Shown: positions 48,409 through 58,192 of the stretch, in pieces
How the letters are laid out: the number at the start of each line of letters is the position of its first letter
Position numbering within the stretch: position 1 is the stretch's first letter
Assembly (NCBI RefSeq): GCF_001427585.1
Contig: NZ_LMGY01000002.1
Coordinates: 9,095-73,094 of the forward strand
Reading direction: 5' to 3'
Source of the DNA: Pseudoxanthomonas sp. Root630
GTDB taxonomy: Bacteria; Pseudomonadota; Gammaproteobacteria; Xanthomonadales; Xanthomonadaceae
DNA length: 64,000 nucleotides
Made by a program: the position numbers and the translations under genes
The notes under the pieces: model-generated
The model's database searches: none
Seen by the model: the letters and a program-made list of their open reading frames with translations, nothing else
What the model was told of the DNA's origin: nothing

Positions 48409-49638
48409 ATGCGTCCCCTGCCCCGCCCCTTGTTCCTGGCCCTCGCCACCGTCATCGCGGCCGCACCCGCCGCCAGCGCGCCCACCTCCGGCCCGCCCAC
48501 GCAGGTCTGGATCGACGTCGCCACCCACCAGATGGCCGGCATGCCCGACCTGGGGCCGCTCGGCGGCATGGCCTCGCGCATGATGGGCGGCGGCGGACAG
48601 CAGGCGCACTACGGGCAGACGCGGATGCCGATGATGACGGGGCAGTACCTCGACATCGCGCTGTACAACCGCCCCAACCCGGGCAAGGAAGCCGAGCAGC
48701 GCATTCCGGCCGGACTCCGCCTCGGCAAGGCCTTGCCGCTGGTGCCGCCCGTGCGCACCGCCGCGCCCTCCGACCACACCGGTGAGTACAAGCCACCGGA
48801 AGGCCAGCAACGCCTGCTGATCTACTGGGGCTGCGGCACCACCGTGCGCAAGGGCCAGCCGAAGATCATCAGCATCAGCGCGAGCGGCGGCAAAGTGGAG
48901 GTCAGCGGCTCGATGCAGGGCCGCTACGCACCGGACCGCGACATCGAATCGGATCCCGCCTACGCGCTGTGGCCGAATCCGAAGTCCGGCAAGCGCGTGC
49001 CCGACGGCGCCTCGCTGCAGGGCGCACACCAGATCACCGGGGCCGGCGTGCCGGAATCGCTGAAGTTCGAACTGAAGCAGGTCGCCGACTTCATGCCGAA
49101 GATCGACTTGCAGAGCACCGGTTCACTCGCCGACGGGCAGACATGGCGCTGGGCACCGGTGGAGCGGGCGCAGGCGTACTTCCTCCACGCCATCGGCACG
49201 CAGGGCAAGGATGTGGTGTTGTGGAGCAGCGCCGAAGTGCCCGATGCCGGCCAGGGCATCTTCGATTACCTGACCGGCTCGCTGATCGATCGCTGGACGA
49301 AGGAGAAGGTGCTGCTGCCGCCGGCCACCACGCAGTGCGCAGTGCCGAAGGGCATCTTCGCCACGCCAGGCGAAGGCGGCCGCGACGGCGGAGGCGGCCT
49401 CCTCAGCATCATCGCCTATGGCCCCGAAAGCCACATCGCGTGGCCGCCCAAGCCGGCCGACCCCAAGCAACCGTGGAACCCGGAATGGAACGTGCGCGTG
49501 CGCACCAAGTCCACCGGCAGCGCGATGCTGGGCATGGACCTGTCGCAGATGCAGGACGTGGACCAGGACAACGAAGAGAAACCGCAGGAACAGAAGAAGC
49601 CGTTGCGTGGCCTGCTGAAAGGCCTCATCGGCGGCTGA
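48409..49638 (+). CDS. Secreted protein of unknown function
   Basis: Exported protein of 409 aa with a signal peptide (about 1-22, ending PAASA). The early mature part is rich in Met and Gly (GGMASRMMGGGG near residue 50), the middle holds two cysteines (WGCGTTVRKGQ and TTQCAVPKG) and beta-rich segments, and the tail is acidic then basic (QDVDQDNEEKPQEQKKP). I do not recognise a known domain. It lies between accC and the minus-strand pair at 49.7-51.0 kb, with its own terminator, so it is probably an independent unit. Confidence 0.7.
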   Translation: MRPLPRPLFLALATVIAAAPAASAPTSGPPTQVWIDVATHQMAGMPDLGPLGGMASRMMGGGGQQAHYGQTRMPMMTGQYLDIALYNRPNPGKEAEQRIPAGLRLGKALPLVPPVRTAAPSDHTGEYKPPEGQQRLLIYWGCGTTVRKGQPKIISISASGGKVEVSGSMQGRYAPDRDIESDPAYALWPNPKSGKRVPDGASLQGAHQITGAGVPESLKFELKQVADFMPKIDLQSTGSLADGQTWRWAPVERAQAYFLHAIGTQGKDVVLWSSAEVPDAGQGIFDYLTGSLIDRWTKEKVLLPPATTQCAVPKGIFATPGEGGRDGGGGLLSIIAYGPESHIAWPPKPADPKQPWNPEWNVRVRTKSTGSAMLGMDLSQMQDVDQDNEEKPQEQKKPLRGLLKGLIGG

Positions 49639-49667
49639 CGGGCGCGTGCGGAACGCAGAAACGACGA

Positions 49668-49692
49668 GGGCCGGGAGTTTCTCTCCCGGCCC
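49668..49692 (+). terminator. Intrinsic terminator hairpin
   Basis: Perfect arms GGGCCGGGAG (49668-49677) and CTCCCGGCCC (49683-49692) with a five-base loop, followed by TTCGCC. It lies 30 bases after the secreted-protein gene and before the convergent gene ending at 49728, so it may serve both. Confidence 0.75.
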
Positions 49693-49727
49693 TTCGCCTG
49701 TGCGCGACGGAGATCGCGTGCGTACCG

Positions 49728-50084
49728 TTATTCGGGCGCCTGCTGCGTGCCCGGCACCGGCTCGGTGCCCAGCGGCGAGGCCGGATCGGTGATGCGCACG
49801 GTTTCGGCCGAACCATCGGCCCACACTACCTTGATGGTGCTGCCCGGCGCGAGCGTGGAGAACGGCGTGCCGCTGCGCGCGCGATACAGCGCGGCGACCT
49901 GGGCCGCGCCGAGGCGGCGCGCATCGTCGGGGGCGTGGAGCGTCATGTGCCCGACGCGGGACAGGTCCCGGTACTCCGGATTGCGCGTATCGAAGACGAT
50001 CGTTGCCGCCGCCGCCGCATACGCCACCACCACCAGCCCCCAGACCAGGAGATTCACCCCGGGCCGCGTGCGCTTGTATTTCAT
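49728..50084 (-). CDS. Small membrane-anchored protein of unknown function
   Basis: Protein of 118 aa with one N-terminal helix (about 12-31) after a basic tip and a periplasmic domain with a WADGSAETVRITDP-like beta segment, ending in a Pro-rich tail. No family recognised. Its ATG overlaps the stop of the upstream unknown gene (ATGA), so the two products are probably made together. Confidence 0.65.
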   Translation of the reverse strand: MKYKRTRPGVNLLVWGLVVVAYAAAAATIVFDTRNPEYRDLSRVGHMTLHAPDDARRLGAAQVAALYRARSGTPFSTLAPGSTIKVVWADGSAETVRITDPASPLGTEPVPGTQQAPE

Positions 50085-51016
50085 CCTTCGACTCCCGTGT
50101 GGGACAGCAAGGTGCCCACCATCTCGTCCACGTTGTCCTCACCCTGGCGCGGGACGCCTGCGTCCCGTGCGAAGGTGCTGAAATCCTGCGTTTCGTCCTG
50201 CGAGCAGATGCCGCCGTTGACGCAGTAGTTGGTCATCATCGAGCCGGCCGGACTGCAGTCCATGCCGAGCCGGCACGACGCGATGCGCCATGCGATTTCG
50301 CTCAGATCGCTGCCGGACACGTCGCCCAGGGTTTCGCTGCGGCCGCTGCCGACGCTGCCCATCGCCGGTGCGATGGCGACGAAGGCGAACGGGTCGCCGG
50401 AATCCAGCACGCGTTGCACCAGTTCGCGCCGGTATTCATCGCCGGCCTCCAGCGGACGATCCATCGCGAGCAGCGCCGCTTCCGCGGCGAGGCTGCCCGC
50501 TCGTGCCGCCTGCATACGCTGGTTGACGATCATCGGCAGCGAGAACCCGTCCTGCGGGACGAAGCGCGCGCACCGTTGCTGCACGCGCTGACGCGCCGAC
50601 AGCATCGCCGCGCCGCCAGACAGCCCCAGCTTCGCGATCACGCGCGAGTCCTGCGCATAGCCGGTCGGATCGGCGGCGAAACCGGCGCAGTAATCCTGCA
50701 CCAGGCTGAGCAGCCACATCGCGTCGGCATCGCCAACCGCCACACCGGCCATCAGTTCGCGCGAATAGGCGAACAGATCATCGCTTTCCTCGAAGCCGCG
50801 CCGCAGCGGGGACAGCCCTGGCACCGTGCGATACGCGAGCGGGCGCAGCCGCGCCGCCGACCGCGGGCCCGTACCGTCGTCCGGAGACGCCATGGCGGCC
50901 ACATCGGCGGGGCCACCGGAGACAACGTCGTCCCAGCCCACCTGGCGCAGCGGCATCCACGCCAATGCGCCCAGCAGGCCCACCAGCAGGATCGGCAGTA
51001 GCAGCTTCCGGGGCAC
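50081..51016 (-). CDS. Membrane-anchored Cys-rich protein of unknown function
   Basis: Protein of about 311 aa. The GTG at 51016 puts a hydrophobic anchor (LLLPILLVGLLGALAW) at residues 5-20; the frame is open further upstream. The body is helical and Ala-rich, resembling Sel1/TPR-like repeats. The end has a cysteine cluster (SCRLGMDCSPAG, TNYCVNGGICS) that recalls a motif seen in many xanthomonad hypothetical proteins. It is translationally coupled to the 118-aa gene and divergent from prmA. No function is assigned. Confidence 0.6.
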   Translation of the reverse strand: MPRKLLLPILLVGLLGALAWMPLRQVGWDDVVSGGPADVAAMASPDDGTGPRSAARLRPLAYRTVPGLSPLRRGFEESDDLFAYSRELMAGVAVGDADAMWLLSLVQDYCAGFAADPTGYAQDSRVIAKLGLSGGAAMLSARQRVQQRCARFVPQDGFSLPMIVNQRMQAARAGSLAAEAALLAMDRPLEAGDEYRRELVQRVLDSGDPFAFVAIAPAMGSVGSGRSETLGDVSGSDLSEIAWRIASCRLGMDCSPAGSMMTNYCVNGGICSQDETQDFSTFARDAGVPRQGEDNVDEMVGTLLSHTGVEG

Positions 51017-51155
51017 ATCGCCATTATCCCGGCCGATCCGCGGGCTTTCAACGAACCGGGCGCGCGCCGGGCGGCCCGGGCAAGCCTTCCGTCGCCGGCA
51101 CCGTCCCCGGCACGCGTGAGACACTAGGCGACCGCCCCTGCGACAGCCCCGCGCC

Positions 51156-52073
51156 ATGCCCTATCTGGAACTCTCCCTGCGCTGCACCGAAGCCGAGCAG
51201 CCGCGCTACGAGAACGCCCTGGAAGACGTCGGCGCACTGTCGGTCACGTTGCTGGACGCCGATGCCGACACCGGCAACGAACACGCGATCCTGGAACCCG
51301 GCGTGGGCGAAACGCCGTTGTGGAAGTCGCTGGTGCTCACCGCCCTGTTCGACGCCGATGCCGATGCGCTGACCCTGCTCGCGGCGCTGGAAGCGTTCGA
51401 CCCCGGGCTGGACTGGACGCAGGTCGGCTTCCGCACCGTGGCCGATGAAGACTGGGAGCGGGCCTGGCTGGACCAGTTCAAGCCGATGCGTTTCGGCACG
51501 CGCACCTTCATCGTGCCGTGGAACCACGCCGTGCCGGACGAAGCCCAGACAGACGATGCCGCCGTCGTGCGACTGGACCCCGGCCTTGCCTTCGGCTCCG
51601 GCACGCACCCCACGACCGCCCTGTGCCTGCGCTGGCTGGATGGACTGGCCGCGAACGGCGAGCTGCAGGGCCGCCAGGTGCTCGACTTCGGTTGCGGCTC
51701 GGGCATCCTCGCGCTCGCCGCGCTCAAACTCGGCGCCGCCGGTGCGGTCGGCGTGGACAACGACCCGCAGGCCCTGTTGGCCAGCGCCGACAATGCGCAA
51801 CGCAACGGCATCGACGAGCGCCTGCGCGTCTTCCTGCCCGAAGAAGAACCCGTGGCCGCCTATCCGGTGGTCGTGGCCAACATCCTGGCCTCCGCGCTGG
51901 ACGCGCTGGCCGAAACGCTCGCGGCACGCGTGGCATCCGGAGGCCGCATCGCGTTGTCCGGGATCCTCAAGGGCCAGGAAGACGACCTGCTGGTCCGTTA
52001 TGCCGCCTGGTTCGACGCACTCCAGGCCACCCAGGACGGCGACTGGATGCGCATCGACGGCGTCCGCCGCTGA
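51156..52073 (+). CDS. prmA: Ribosomal protein L11 methyltransferase
   Basis: SAM-dependent enzyme of 305 aa that trimethylates L11. The N-terminal domain recognises L11; the catalytic part has [15 protein letters not shown], the SAM loop [16 protein letters not shown] near residue 170-185, and the NxxA motif [10 protein letters not shown]. It starts a conserved order prmA-DUF3426-fis-purH-purD. A dusB gene, often present here in other gammaproteobacteria, is missing. Confidence 0.96.
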   Translation: MPYLELSLRCTEAEQPRYENALEDVGALSVTLLDADADTGNEHAILEPGVGETPLWKSLVLTALFDADADALTLLAALEAFDPGLDWTQVGFRTVADEDWERAWLDQFKPMRFGTRTFIVPWNHAVPDEAQTDDAAVVRLDPGLAFGSGTHPTTALCLRWLDGLAANGELQGRQVLDFGCGSGILALAALKLGAAGAVGVDNDPQALLASADNAQRNGIDERLRVFLPEEEPVAAYPVVVANILASALDALAETLAARVASGGRIALSGILKGQEDDLLVRYAAWFDALQATQDGDWMRIDGVRR

Positions 52074-52124
52074 GGCCACGCCGGTCACAACACGCGCGCG
52101 GGCCTGCGTGGTTGAATAGGCCTC

Positions 52125-53150
52125 ATGTTCGTCGCCTGTCCCCACTGCCAGTTTCTGGTCGCCCGCGATCCGCGGACGCACGCGTTGCCCGTTGCCTGCA
52201 CGCGTTGCGGCAAGCCACTGCCGTCGGATGAAGCGACCGGCACCACGACATCGCCCAGCCTGGCCACGTTCCTGCATCCCGCTCCCTCCGCCACGCCGGT
52301 GGTTGAGGAACCCGAGGTTGAAGGGGTGGAAGCAGGAGCGTCGCCTGACGAGACGCGGGATCAGCTCGCCGATACGACGACGCCGGACGCCATCGATACC
52401 GAGGCAGCTGCGCCCGAACCAGCTCCCACGACGGCAGATACCCTTGCGCCCATCGACGTCGCCGAAACCTTCGAGGCGTCGGCAGCCGACGCGATCACTC
52501 CACCCGATGCGCACGGCGCCGCTCCTGTCGCTGCGGATGCGGATGCGGATGCGGATGCGGTATTGCACAACGAAGAACCTGCCGTCGAGGCACCGGCTGC
52601 GGCCATCGTCGGCGCGCCACCGAAACCACGGGGGCCGGCGGGCCCTCGCTTCCTGCAGCGCACGCGCACCACGTCGGTGCACGCGCGGCACGCGAGGGTC
52701 CAGTGGTTCGCGGTAGTCGCACTGTCGCTGTTGCTGTGCGCGCAGGTGCTGCTTGCGGACCGCGCACGTCTCGCCACGCAAGCGGGCTGGCGGCCGATCG
52801 TGGTCGCGCTGTGCGGTGTGTTCCGTTGCGATGTGCCCACCTGGCGCGAACCGGCTGCGTTCACCATGCTGAGCCGCGATGTGCGCCCGATCATCGGCAG
52901 TCCCGGCACGCTGCAGGCACAGGCCACGTTCCGCAACGAGGCACGCTGGTCGCAGGCGTGGCCGGTGATCCTGCTCACCTTGAAGGACGCCGATGGCCGC
53001 ACGCTCGGCGCTCGCGCACTCGAGCCCGCCGACTACCTGCCGCGAGGCGAGGCATCTTCCTCGATCGGACCTGGCCAGAGCGCCCAGATGGCGGTACACG
53101 TGAAGGAACCCAGCGCCAGCGTCGTCGCGTTTTCCTTCGACTTCCGTTAA
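52125..53150 (+). CDS. Zinc-ribbon DUF3426 membrane protein
   Basis: Protein of 341 aa with an N-terminal MJ0042-type zinc ribbon (C5, C8, C25, C28), a long acidic low-complexity linker (about 40-165, rich in Ala, Glu, Pro and Thr with an alternating Ala-Asp run), a membrane helix near 195-212 and a C-terminal DUF3426 domain (about 230-341) with [10 protein letters not shown]. Such proteins sit between prmA and fis in many beta- and gammaproteobacteria and have no established role. The short repeat GATGCG at 52537-52560 encodes the Ala-Asp run. Confidence 0.88.
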   Translation: MFVACPHCQFLVARDPRTHALPVACTRCGKPLPSDEATGTTTSPSLATFLHPAPSATPVVEEPEVEGVEAGASPDETRDQLADTTTPDAIDTEAAAPEPAPTTADTLAPIDVAETFEASAADAITPPDAHGAAPVAADADADADAVLHNEEPAVEAPAAAIVGAPPKPRGPAGPRFLQRTRTTSVHARHARVQWFAVVALSLLLCAQVLLADRARLATQAGWRPIVVALCGVFRCDVPTWREPAAFTMLSRDVRPIIGSPGTLQAQATFRNEARWSQAWPVILLTLKDADGRTLGARALEPADYLPRGEASSSIGPGQSAQMAVHVKEPSASVVAFSFDFR

Positions 53151-53271
53151 TCGCGCCAGTTCATCAAAAAAGCGGATGCACGCGCCCCGATCAGGCGCTA
53201 GACTCGTCCCCCCGCCGAAAACCGACAAGCACAAGGCGGGCCTCAGCAATCCGTGGCACCAGGGGATCCGA

Positions 53272-53544
53272 TTGAACGCTGCCTCCACCCGACAGGACCA
53301 TCCGCGCGGCGCGCAGCGCCCGCCGTTGCGCGAGCACGTGGCGCAATCCGTGCGCCGCTATCTGCGCGACCTGGACGGCAGCGACGCGGACGATGTCTAT
53401 GAGATCGTGCTGCGCGAGATGGAGATCCCGCTGTTCGTCGAAGTGCTGAACCACTGCGAGGGCAACCAGAGCCGCGCCGCGGCCATGCTGGGCATCCACC
53501 GCGCCACGCTGCGCAAGAAGCTCAAGGACTACGGGCTGGCCTGA
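53272..53544 (+). CDS. fis: DNA-binding protein Fis (TTG start)
   Basis: Nucleoid-associated regulator of 90 aa. The N-terminal part contains the beta-hairpin/dimer region ([19 protein letters not shown]), and the C-terminal helix-turn-helix is [19 protein letters not shown] (about 64-82). The proposed TTG at 53272 follows AGGGGA at proper distance and gives the normal length; an ATG at 53176 would add 32 residues of non-conserved sequence. It lies between DUF3426 and purH. The AT-rich stretch at 53160-53170 may belong to its promoter. Confidence 0.9.
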   Translation: MNAASTRQDHPRGAQRPPLREHVAQSVRRYLRDLDGSDADDVYEIVLREMEIPLFVEVLNHCEGNQSRAAAMLGIHRATLRKKLKDYGLA

Positions 53545-53574
53545 TCGGCCACCGGGCAGGTTGCTGCGGCGCGT

Positions 53575-53580
53575 TATAAT
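53575..53580 (+). promoter_or_regulatory. Candidate -10 box before purH
   Basis: A perfect TATAAT lies 29 bases before the purH ATG, striking in this GC-rich context. No convincing -35 element is at the usual distance. It suggests a start site near 53587 independent of fis. Confidence 0.4.
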
Positions 53581-53608
53581 TCGCGCCCCGCTTCGTACCG
53601 CCCTCCCC

Positions 53609-55195
53609 ATGACCCTCGATTTCCAGCCCGTGCGACGGGCGCTGCTGTCCGTTTCCGACAAGTCCGGCCTGCTCGAACTGGCCCACGCGCTGGCGCGCCA
53701 TGGCGTGGAGCTGTTGTCCACGGGCGGCACCGCGAAGACATTGCGTGACGCGGGCCTGACCGTCCGCGACGTCGCCGATGTCACGGGGTTCCCGGAAATG
53801 ATGGACGGCCGCGTCAAGACGCTGCACCCGAAGGTGCATGGCGGCCTGCTCGGCCGCGCCGGCCTGGACGACGCCGTCATGGCGGCGCACGGCATCGGCG
53901 CGATCGACCTGCTGGTGCTGAACCTGTATCCGTTCGAAGCGGTCACGGCCAAGGCCGGCTGCACGCTGGCCGATGCGGTGGAGAACATCGACATCGGCGG
54001 ACCGGCGATGCTGCGTTCGGCCGCCAAGAATTTCGCGCGCGTCGCCGTGGCCACCGATCCCTCGCAGTACGCGGGCCTGGTCGCCGAGCTGGACGCGAAC
54101 GGCGGTGCGTTGCCGGCGGCGACGCGCTTCGCGCTGTCGGTAGCCGCGTTCAACCGCGTGGCCCAGTACGACGCCGCGATCAGCACGTATCTCTCCGCCG
54201 TCACCGATACCTCGGGCGACGTGCCGGCGCGCGCCGCCTTCGCCGCGCAGGCCAATGGCAACTTCGTCAAGGTGATGGATCTGCGCTACGGCGAGAACCC
54301 GCACCAGCAGGCCGCGTTCTACCGCGACCTGTATCCCGCCCCCGGCTCGCTGGCGACGCTCACCCAGTTGCAGGGCAAGGAGTTGAGCTACAACAACATC
54401 GCCGACAGCGACGCGGCGTGGGAATGCGTGCGCCAGTTCGATGCGCCGGCCTGCGTGATCGTCAAGCACGCCAACCCCTGCGGCGTGGCGGTGGGCGTGG
54501 CCTGCGGCGATGCCTACGAACTGGCCTACGCCACCGATCCGACCAGCGCCTTCGGCGGCATCATCGCGTTCAACCGCACGCTGGACGCAGCGACGGCGAA
54601 GGTCATCCTGGATCGCCAGTTCGTCGAAGTGCTGATCGCACCCGACTACGAGCAAGGGGCGCTCGACTACGCGGCCAAGAAGGCCAACGTGCGCGTGCTG
54701 CGCATCCCGCTCGCCCCTTCTTCGAACGGCTTCATCGACACCAAGCGCGTCGGTTCCGGCATGCTGATGCAGACGGCCGACGATCGCGTGGTGACGCGCG
54801 ACGAGTTGAAGGTGGTGACGAAGCTCGCGCCGACCGACGCGCAGTTCACCGACCTGCTGTTCGCGTGGAAGGTGGCCAAGTTCGTGAAGTCCAACGCCAT
54901 CGTCTACGCGAAGGACCACCGCACCATCGGTGTCGGCGCCGGCCAGATGAGCCGCGTCTACTCCGCGCGCATCGCCGGCATCAAGGCGGCGGATGCGAAC
55001 CTGGTGGTCGAAGGCTCGGTGATGGCCAGCGATGCGTTCTTCCCGTTCCGCGACGGCATCGATGCCGCCGCTGCCGCCGGCATCAAGGCGGTCATCCAGC
55101 CGGGCGGCTCGATGCGCGACAGCGAAGTGATCGCGGCCGCCGACGAACACGGTATCGCGATGGTGTTCACCGGCGTGCGGCATTTCCGGCACTGA
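53609..55195 (+). CDS. purH: Bifunctional AICAR transformylase/IMP cyclohydrolase
   Basis: Last two steps of purine synthesis in one 528-aa protein. The N-terminal cyclohydrolase domain (about 1-200) shows [10 protein letters not shown] and [11 protein letters not shown]; the C-terminal transformylase has the catalytic KHANPCG near residue 285 and the closing [12 protein letters not shown]. The ATG at 53609 gives the normal N-terminus. It is followed by a small lipoprotein gene and purD, so the purHD unit is interrupted by one insert. Confidence 0.97.
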   Translation: MTLDFQPVRRALLSVSDKSGLLELAHALARHGVELLSTGGTAKTLRDAGLTVRDVADVTGFPEMMDGRVKTLHPKVHGGLLGRAGLDDAVMAAHGIGAIDLLVLNLYPFEAVTAKAGCTLADAVENIDIGGPAMLRSAAKNFARVAVATDPSQYAGLVAELDANGGALPAATRFALSVAAFNRVAQYDAAISTYLSAVTDTSGDVPARAAFAAQANGNFVKVMDLRYGENPHQQAAFYRDLYPAPGSLATLTQLQGKELSYNNIADSDAAWECVRQFDAPACVIVKHANPCGVAVGVACGDAYELAYATDPTSAFGGIIAFNRTLDAATAKVILDRQFVEVLIAPDYEQGALDYAAKKANVRVLRIPLAPSSNGFIDTKRVGSGMLMQTADDRVVTRDELKVVTKLAPTDAQFTDLLFAWKVAKFVKSNAIVYAKDHRTIGVGAGQMSRVYSARIAGIKAADANLVVEGSVMASDAFFPFRDGIDAAAAAGIKAVIQPGGSMRDSEVIAAADEHGIAMVFTGVRHFRH

Positions 55196-55200
55196 CCGCG

Positions 55201-55620
55201 ATGCGCCGCCAGGGCTGGACGCAGGTCGTACGTTTCGCGCCGGTGATCGGCGCGATGGCGCTCATGGGCTGCCGGGGGTTGCCGGGCAAGCTGGAAACGG
55301 CGCGTGCCGAGGCGGCATCGACGCTGCCCGCCCCTTACCTCGACGGCCTCGTGACCGAATCGGTCGCCGTGGACGGCACGCACCTGGTGTTCGTCGTACG
55401 TACGCCGGAAGGCGATGCCGGCAGCCTGCAAGCGCATCCGAAGTTCGCCGCACTGCGTGAGAGCGAACAGCGGGAAATGCCGGCGCTGTGCGCGCAGTCC
55501 GCATTGCAGCCGCTCGCGGGAACGGATGCCGTCTTCGTCCGACGCTTCGTGGATCGCCACGATGTCCTGATCTTCGAACTGACCCTCCCCGCACACGAGT
55601 GCCCCGCCCCGCCGGCCTGA
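55201..55620 (+). CDS. Small predicted lipoprotein of unknown function
   Basis: Protein of 139 aa with an N-terminal hydrophobic stretch ending in ALMGC (lipidation at about C24) and a small domain with two further cysteines. No family is recognised. It fits between purH and purD with 5 and 29 bases of spacing, so it is cotranscribed with purine genes, though an envelope protein has no obvious link to that pathway. Confidence 0.65.
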   Translation: MRRQGWTQVVRFAPVIGAMALMGCRGLPGKLETARAEAASTLPAPYLDGLVTESVAVDGTHLVFVVRTPEGDAGSLQAHPKFAALRESEQREMPALCAQSALQPLAGTDAVFVRRFVDRHDVLIFELTLPAHECPAPPA

Positions 55621-55649
55621 TCCGCCGGTCACGTCTTGAGGAAGTCCCC

Positions 55650-56942
55650 TTGAAAGTCCTGGTCATCGGTTCCGGCGGTCGCGAGCATGCCCTGGCGTGG
55701 AAACTGGCGCAGTCGCCGCGCGTGGACGAAGTGATCGTCGCGCCCGGCAATGCGGGCACCGCCACGGAAGCCGGTTGTCGCAACGCGGCGATCAAGGTCA
55801 CCGATATCGAAGGCCTGCTCGCGCTGGCGCAGGACGAAGGCGTGGGCCTGACCGTCGTCGGCCCGGAGGTGCCGCTGGTGGCCGGCGTGGTCGACCGGTT
55901 CCGCCTGGCCGGCCAGCGTATCTTCGGCCCCACCGCGGCCGCGGCGCAGCTGGAAGGCAGCAAGGCGTTCGCGAAGGATTTCCTCGCACGCCATGGCATT
56001 CCCACTGCGTTCTACGCCGTGCATACCGATGTGGACGCCGCGCTCGCCTATCTCCGCGAAAAAGGTGCGCCGATCGTGGTCAAGGCCGACGGCCTGGCCG
56101 CCGGCAAGGGCGTGATCGTGGCGATGACGCTGGACGAAGCCGAGGCCGCGGTACGCGACATGCTGTCGGGCAATGCGTTCGGCGATGCCGGCGCGCGCGT
56201 GGTGATCGAGGAGTTCCTCGAAGGCGAGGAAGCCAGCTTCATCAGCATGGTCGACGGCGCCACGGCGCTGCCGATGGCGACCAGCCAGGACCACAAGCGC
56301 GTGGGCGACGGCGACACCGGCCCCAACACCGGCGGCATGGGTGCGTACTCGCCCGCACCGGTGGTGACGCCCGAGGTGCACGCACGCGTGATGCGCGAGG
56401 TCGTGAATCCGACCGTGCAGGGCATGATCGCCGACGGCGTGCCCTTCACCGGCTTCCTCTACGCCGGCCTGATGATCGACGACAGCGGCGCACCGAAAGT
56501 CATCGAATTCAACGTGCGCTTCGGCGACCCCGAGACGCAACCGGTGATGCTGCGCCTGCAGTCCGACCTGGTCGACCTGGTGGAAGCGGCCATCGACGGC
56601 CGCCTCGACGCCACGCAGGCGGAGTGGGATCCGCGCCCGTCGCTGGGCGTGGTGATGGCAGCGGCGCCGTACCCGGACACGCCGGTCACCGGTGATGTCA
56701 TCGCCGGGCTGGACGAGGTACCGGACTCCGCTAAGGTGTTCCATGCCGGCACCGCGCTGGACGCCGAGGGTCGCGTGACCAGCGCAGGCGGCCGCGTGCT
56801 GTGCGTCGCCGCGCTGGGGGCATCGGTGTCGGACGCGCAGCGCCAGGCGTATGCGGGTGTCGGGAAGATCCACTGGACCCACGCATTCCACCGCACCGAC
56901 ATCGGCTGGCGTGCGATCGCACGCGAGCGCGACGCCGGCTGA
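55650..56942 (+). CDS. purD: Phosphoribosylamine-glycine ligase (TTG start)
   Basis: ATP-grasp ligase of 430 aa making glycinamide ribonucleotide in purine synthesis. [19 protein letters not shown] is the N-domain signature, [11 protein letters not shown] and the [19 protein letters not shown] loop bind ATP, and [11 protein letters not shown] is the C-terminal signature. The TTG at 55650 is preferred because GAGGAAG lies just upstream and homologues start there; no ATG fits. Confidence 0.95.
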   Translation: MKVLVIGSGGREHALAWKLAQSPRVDEVIVAPGNAGTATEAGCRNAAIKVTDIEGLLALAQDEGVGLTVVGPEVPLVAGVVDRFRLAGQRIFGPTAAAAQLEGSKAFAKDFLARHGIPTAFYAVHTDVDAALAYLREKGAPIVVKADGLAAGKGVIVAMTLDEAEAAVRDMLSGNAFGDAGARVVIEEFLEGEEASFISMVDGATALPMATSQDHKRVGDGDTGPNTGGMGAYSPAPVVTPEVHARVMREVVNPTVQGMIADGVPFTGFLYAGLMIDDSGAPKVIEFNVRFGDPETQPVMLRLQSDLVDLVEAAIDGRLDATQAEWDPRPSLGVVMAAAPYPDTPVTGDVIAGLDEVPDSAKVFHAGTALDAEGRVTSAGGRVLCVAALGASVSDAQRQAYAGVGKIHWTHAFHRTDIGWRAIARERDAG

Positions 56943-56943
56943 G

Positions 56944-58050
56944 TCAGGCCGCCTGCACGAAGCGCGCGGCGTGTTCGCGCGGCGCGCTGCGCAGGTACTG
57001 CGGCGCCACCGCGACATCGGCGCCCAACGCGGCGGCCGCGTGCCACGGCCAGCGCGGATCGTAGAGGATGCCGCGCGCGAGCGCGACGGCATCCGCCCGG
57101 CCCTGCTGCAGGATGTCTTCCGCCTGCTGCGGCTCGGTGATCAGGCCCACCGCGATCACCGGCATCGCCACTTCCTGCTTGATCGCATCCGCGAACGGCA
57201 CCTGGTAACCGGGTACTGCGGTGATGCGCTGCGCCGGATGCAACCCACCGCTGGACACGTCGATGAAATGACAGCCGCGCGCCTCCAGCGCTTTCGCCAG
57301 CACGATGCTTTGCGCCAGGTCCCAGCCACCTTCCACCCAATCGGTCGCGGAGATACGCACGCCGAGCGCCATCGTCGCCGGTACGGCCGCCTTGACCGCA
57401 TCGAACACCTGCAGCAGCAGGCGCATGCGGTTTTCCAGCGAGCCACCATAGGCATCGTCGCGCTGGTTGCTCAACGGCGACAGGAACTGGTGCAGAAGAT
57501 AGCCATGCGCAGCGTGGATCTCGATCAGGTCCAGGCCCAACCGGACCGCGCGTCGTGCGCTCGCGACGAATGCCGCGACAACATCGTCGATACCCGCCTG
57601 GTCCAGCGCGATCGGCGGCACGCCGCCCTCCGCATACGGCGTGGCGGACGCGGAGACGGTCTGCCACCCATGCACGTCATCGGGCGGAATGGCCGCACCG
57701 TGGTGGTCCCACGGGCGATGCGTCGACGCCTTGCGGCCTGCGTGCGCGAGTTGCACGCCCAGCGGCATCGCCGAGTGGCGGCGCGTGGCCGCGAGCGCAT
57801 TCGCGAAGGCCTGTTCGGTGGCGTCGTCCCACAGGCCGATGTCGGCCCAGCTGATGCGTCCGCGCGGCTCGACCGCTGTTGCTTCGATGATGGCCAACCC
57901 GGCGCCGGACTGGGCGAGGTTGGGCCAATGGAAGGCGTGCCAGTCGGTGGCGCGGCCCTCCTCGGCGGAGTACTGGCACATGGGTTCTACGACGATGCGG
58001 TTGGACAGGCGCAGCGGCCCGAGGTCGACAGGCGAGAACAGGAGGCTCAT
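56944..58050 (-). CDS. NADH:flavin oxidoreductase, Old Yellow Enzyme family (YqjM-like)
   Basis: FMN enzyme of 368 aa that reduces activated C=C bonds with NADPH. C25 in VEPMCQYSAEEG is the redox-tuning cysteine typical of thermophilic-like/YqjM OYEs, HAGRK and EIHAAHGYLLHQFLSP form the active site and flavin pocket, and ALARGILYDPRWPWHAA is the C-terminal signature. The natural substrate is unknown. It ends one base from the purD stop and diverges from the MFS-acyltransferase gene. Confidence 0.93.
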   Translation of the reverse strand: MSLLFSPVDLGPLRLSNRIVVEPMCQYSAEEGRATDWHAFHWPNLAQSGAGLAIIEATAVEPRGRISWADIGLWDDATEQAFANALAATRRHSAMPLGVQLAHAGRKASTHRPWDHHGAAIPPDDVHGWQTVSASATPYAEGGVPPIALDQAGIDDVVAAFVASARRAVRLGLDLIEIHAAHGYLLHQFLSPLSNQRDDAYGGSLENRMRLLLQVFDAVKAAVPATMALGVRISATDWVEGGWDLAQSIVLAKALEARGCHFIDVSSGGLHPAQRITAVPGYQVPFADAIKQEVAMPVIAVGLITEPQQAEDILQQGRADAVALARGILYDPRWPWHAAAALGADVAVAPQYLRSAPREHAARFVQAA

Positions 58051-58192
58051 GAGGGAGGACGGGAACGACGTGGGGCCGACACTATCCGCCCGCTCGCCCA
58101 CCCCATCAACGCCAGCAGTGGAACGCTGTCGGGCAGGCAGGATGGCACCGCCACATCGATTTGCTAGGCTGCGCGCAACCCACGGAGGGCGC

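Noticed and set aside
52537..52560. GATGCG tandem repeat as a possible phase-variable tract
   Set aside because: The six-base unit keeps the reading frame and lies in a low-complexity linker, so length changes would not switch the gene off.
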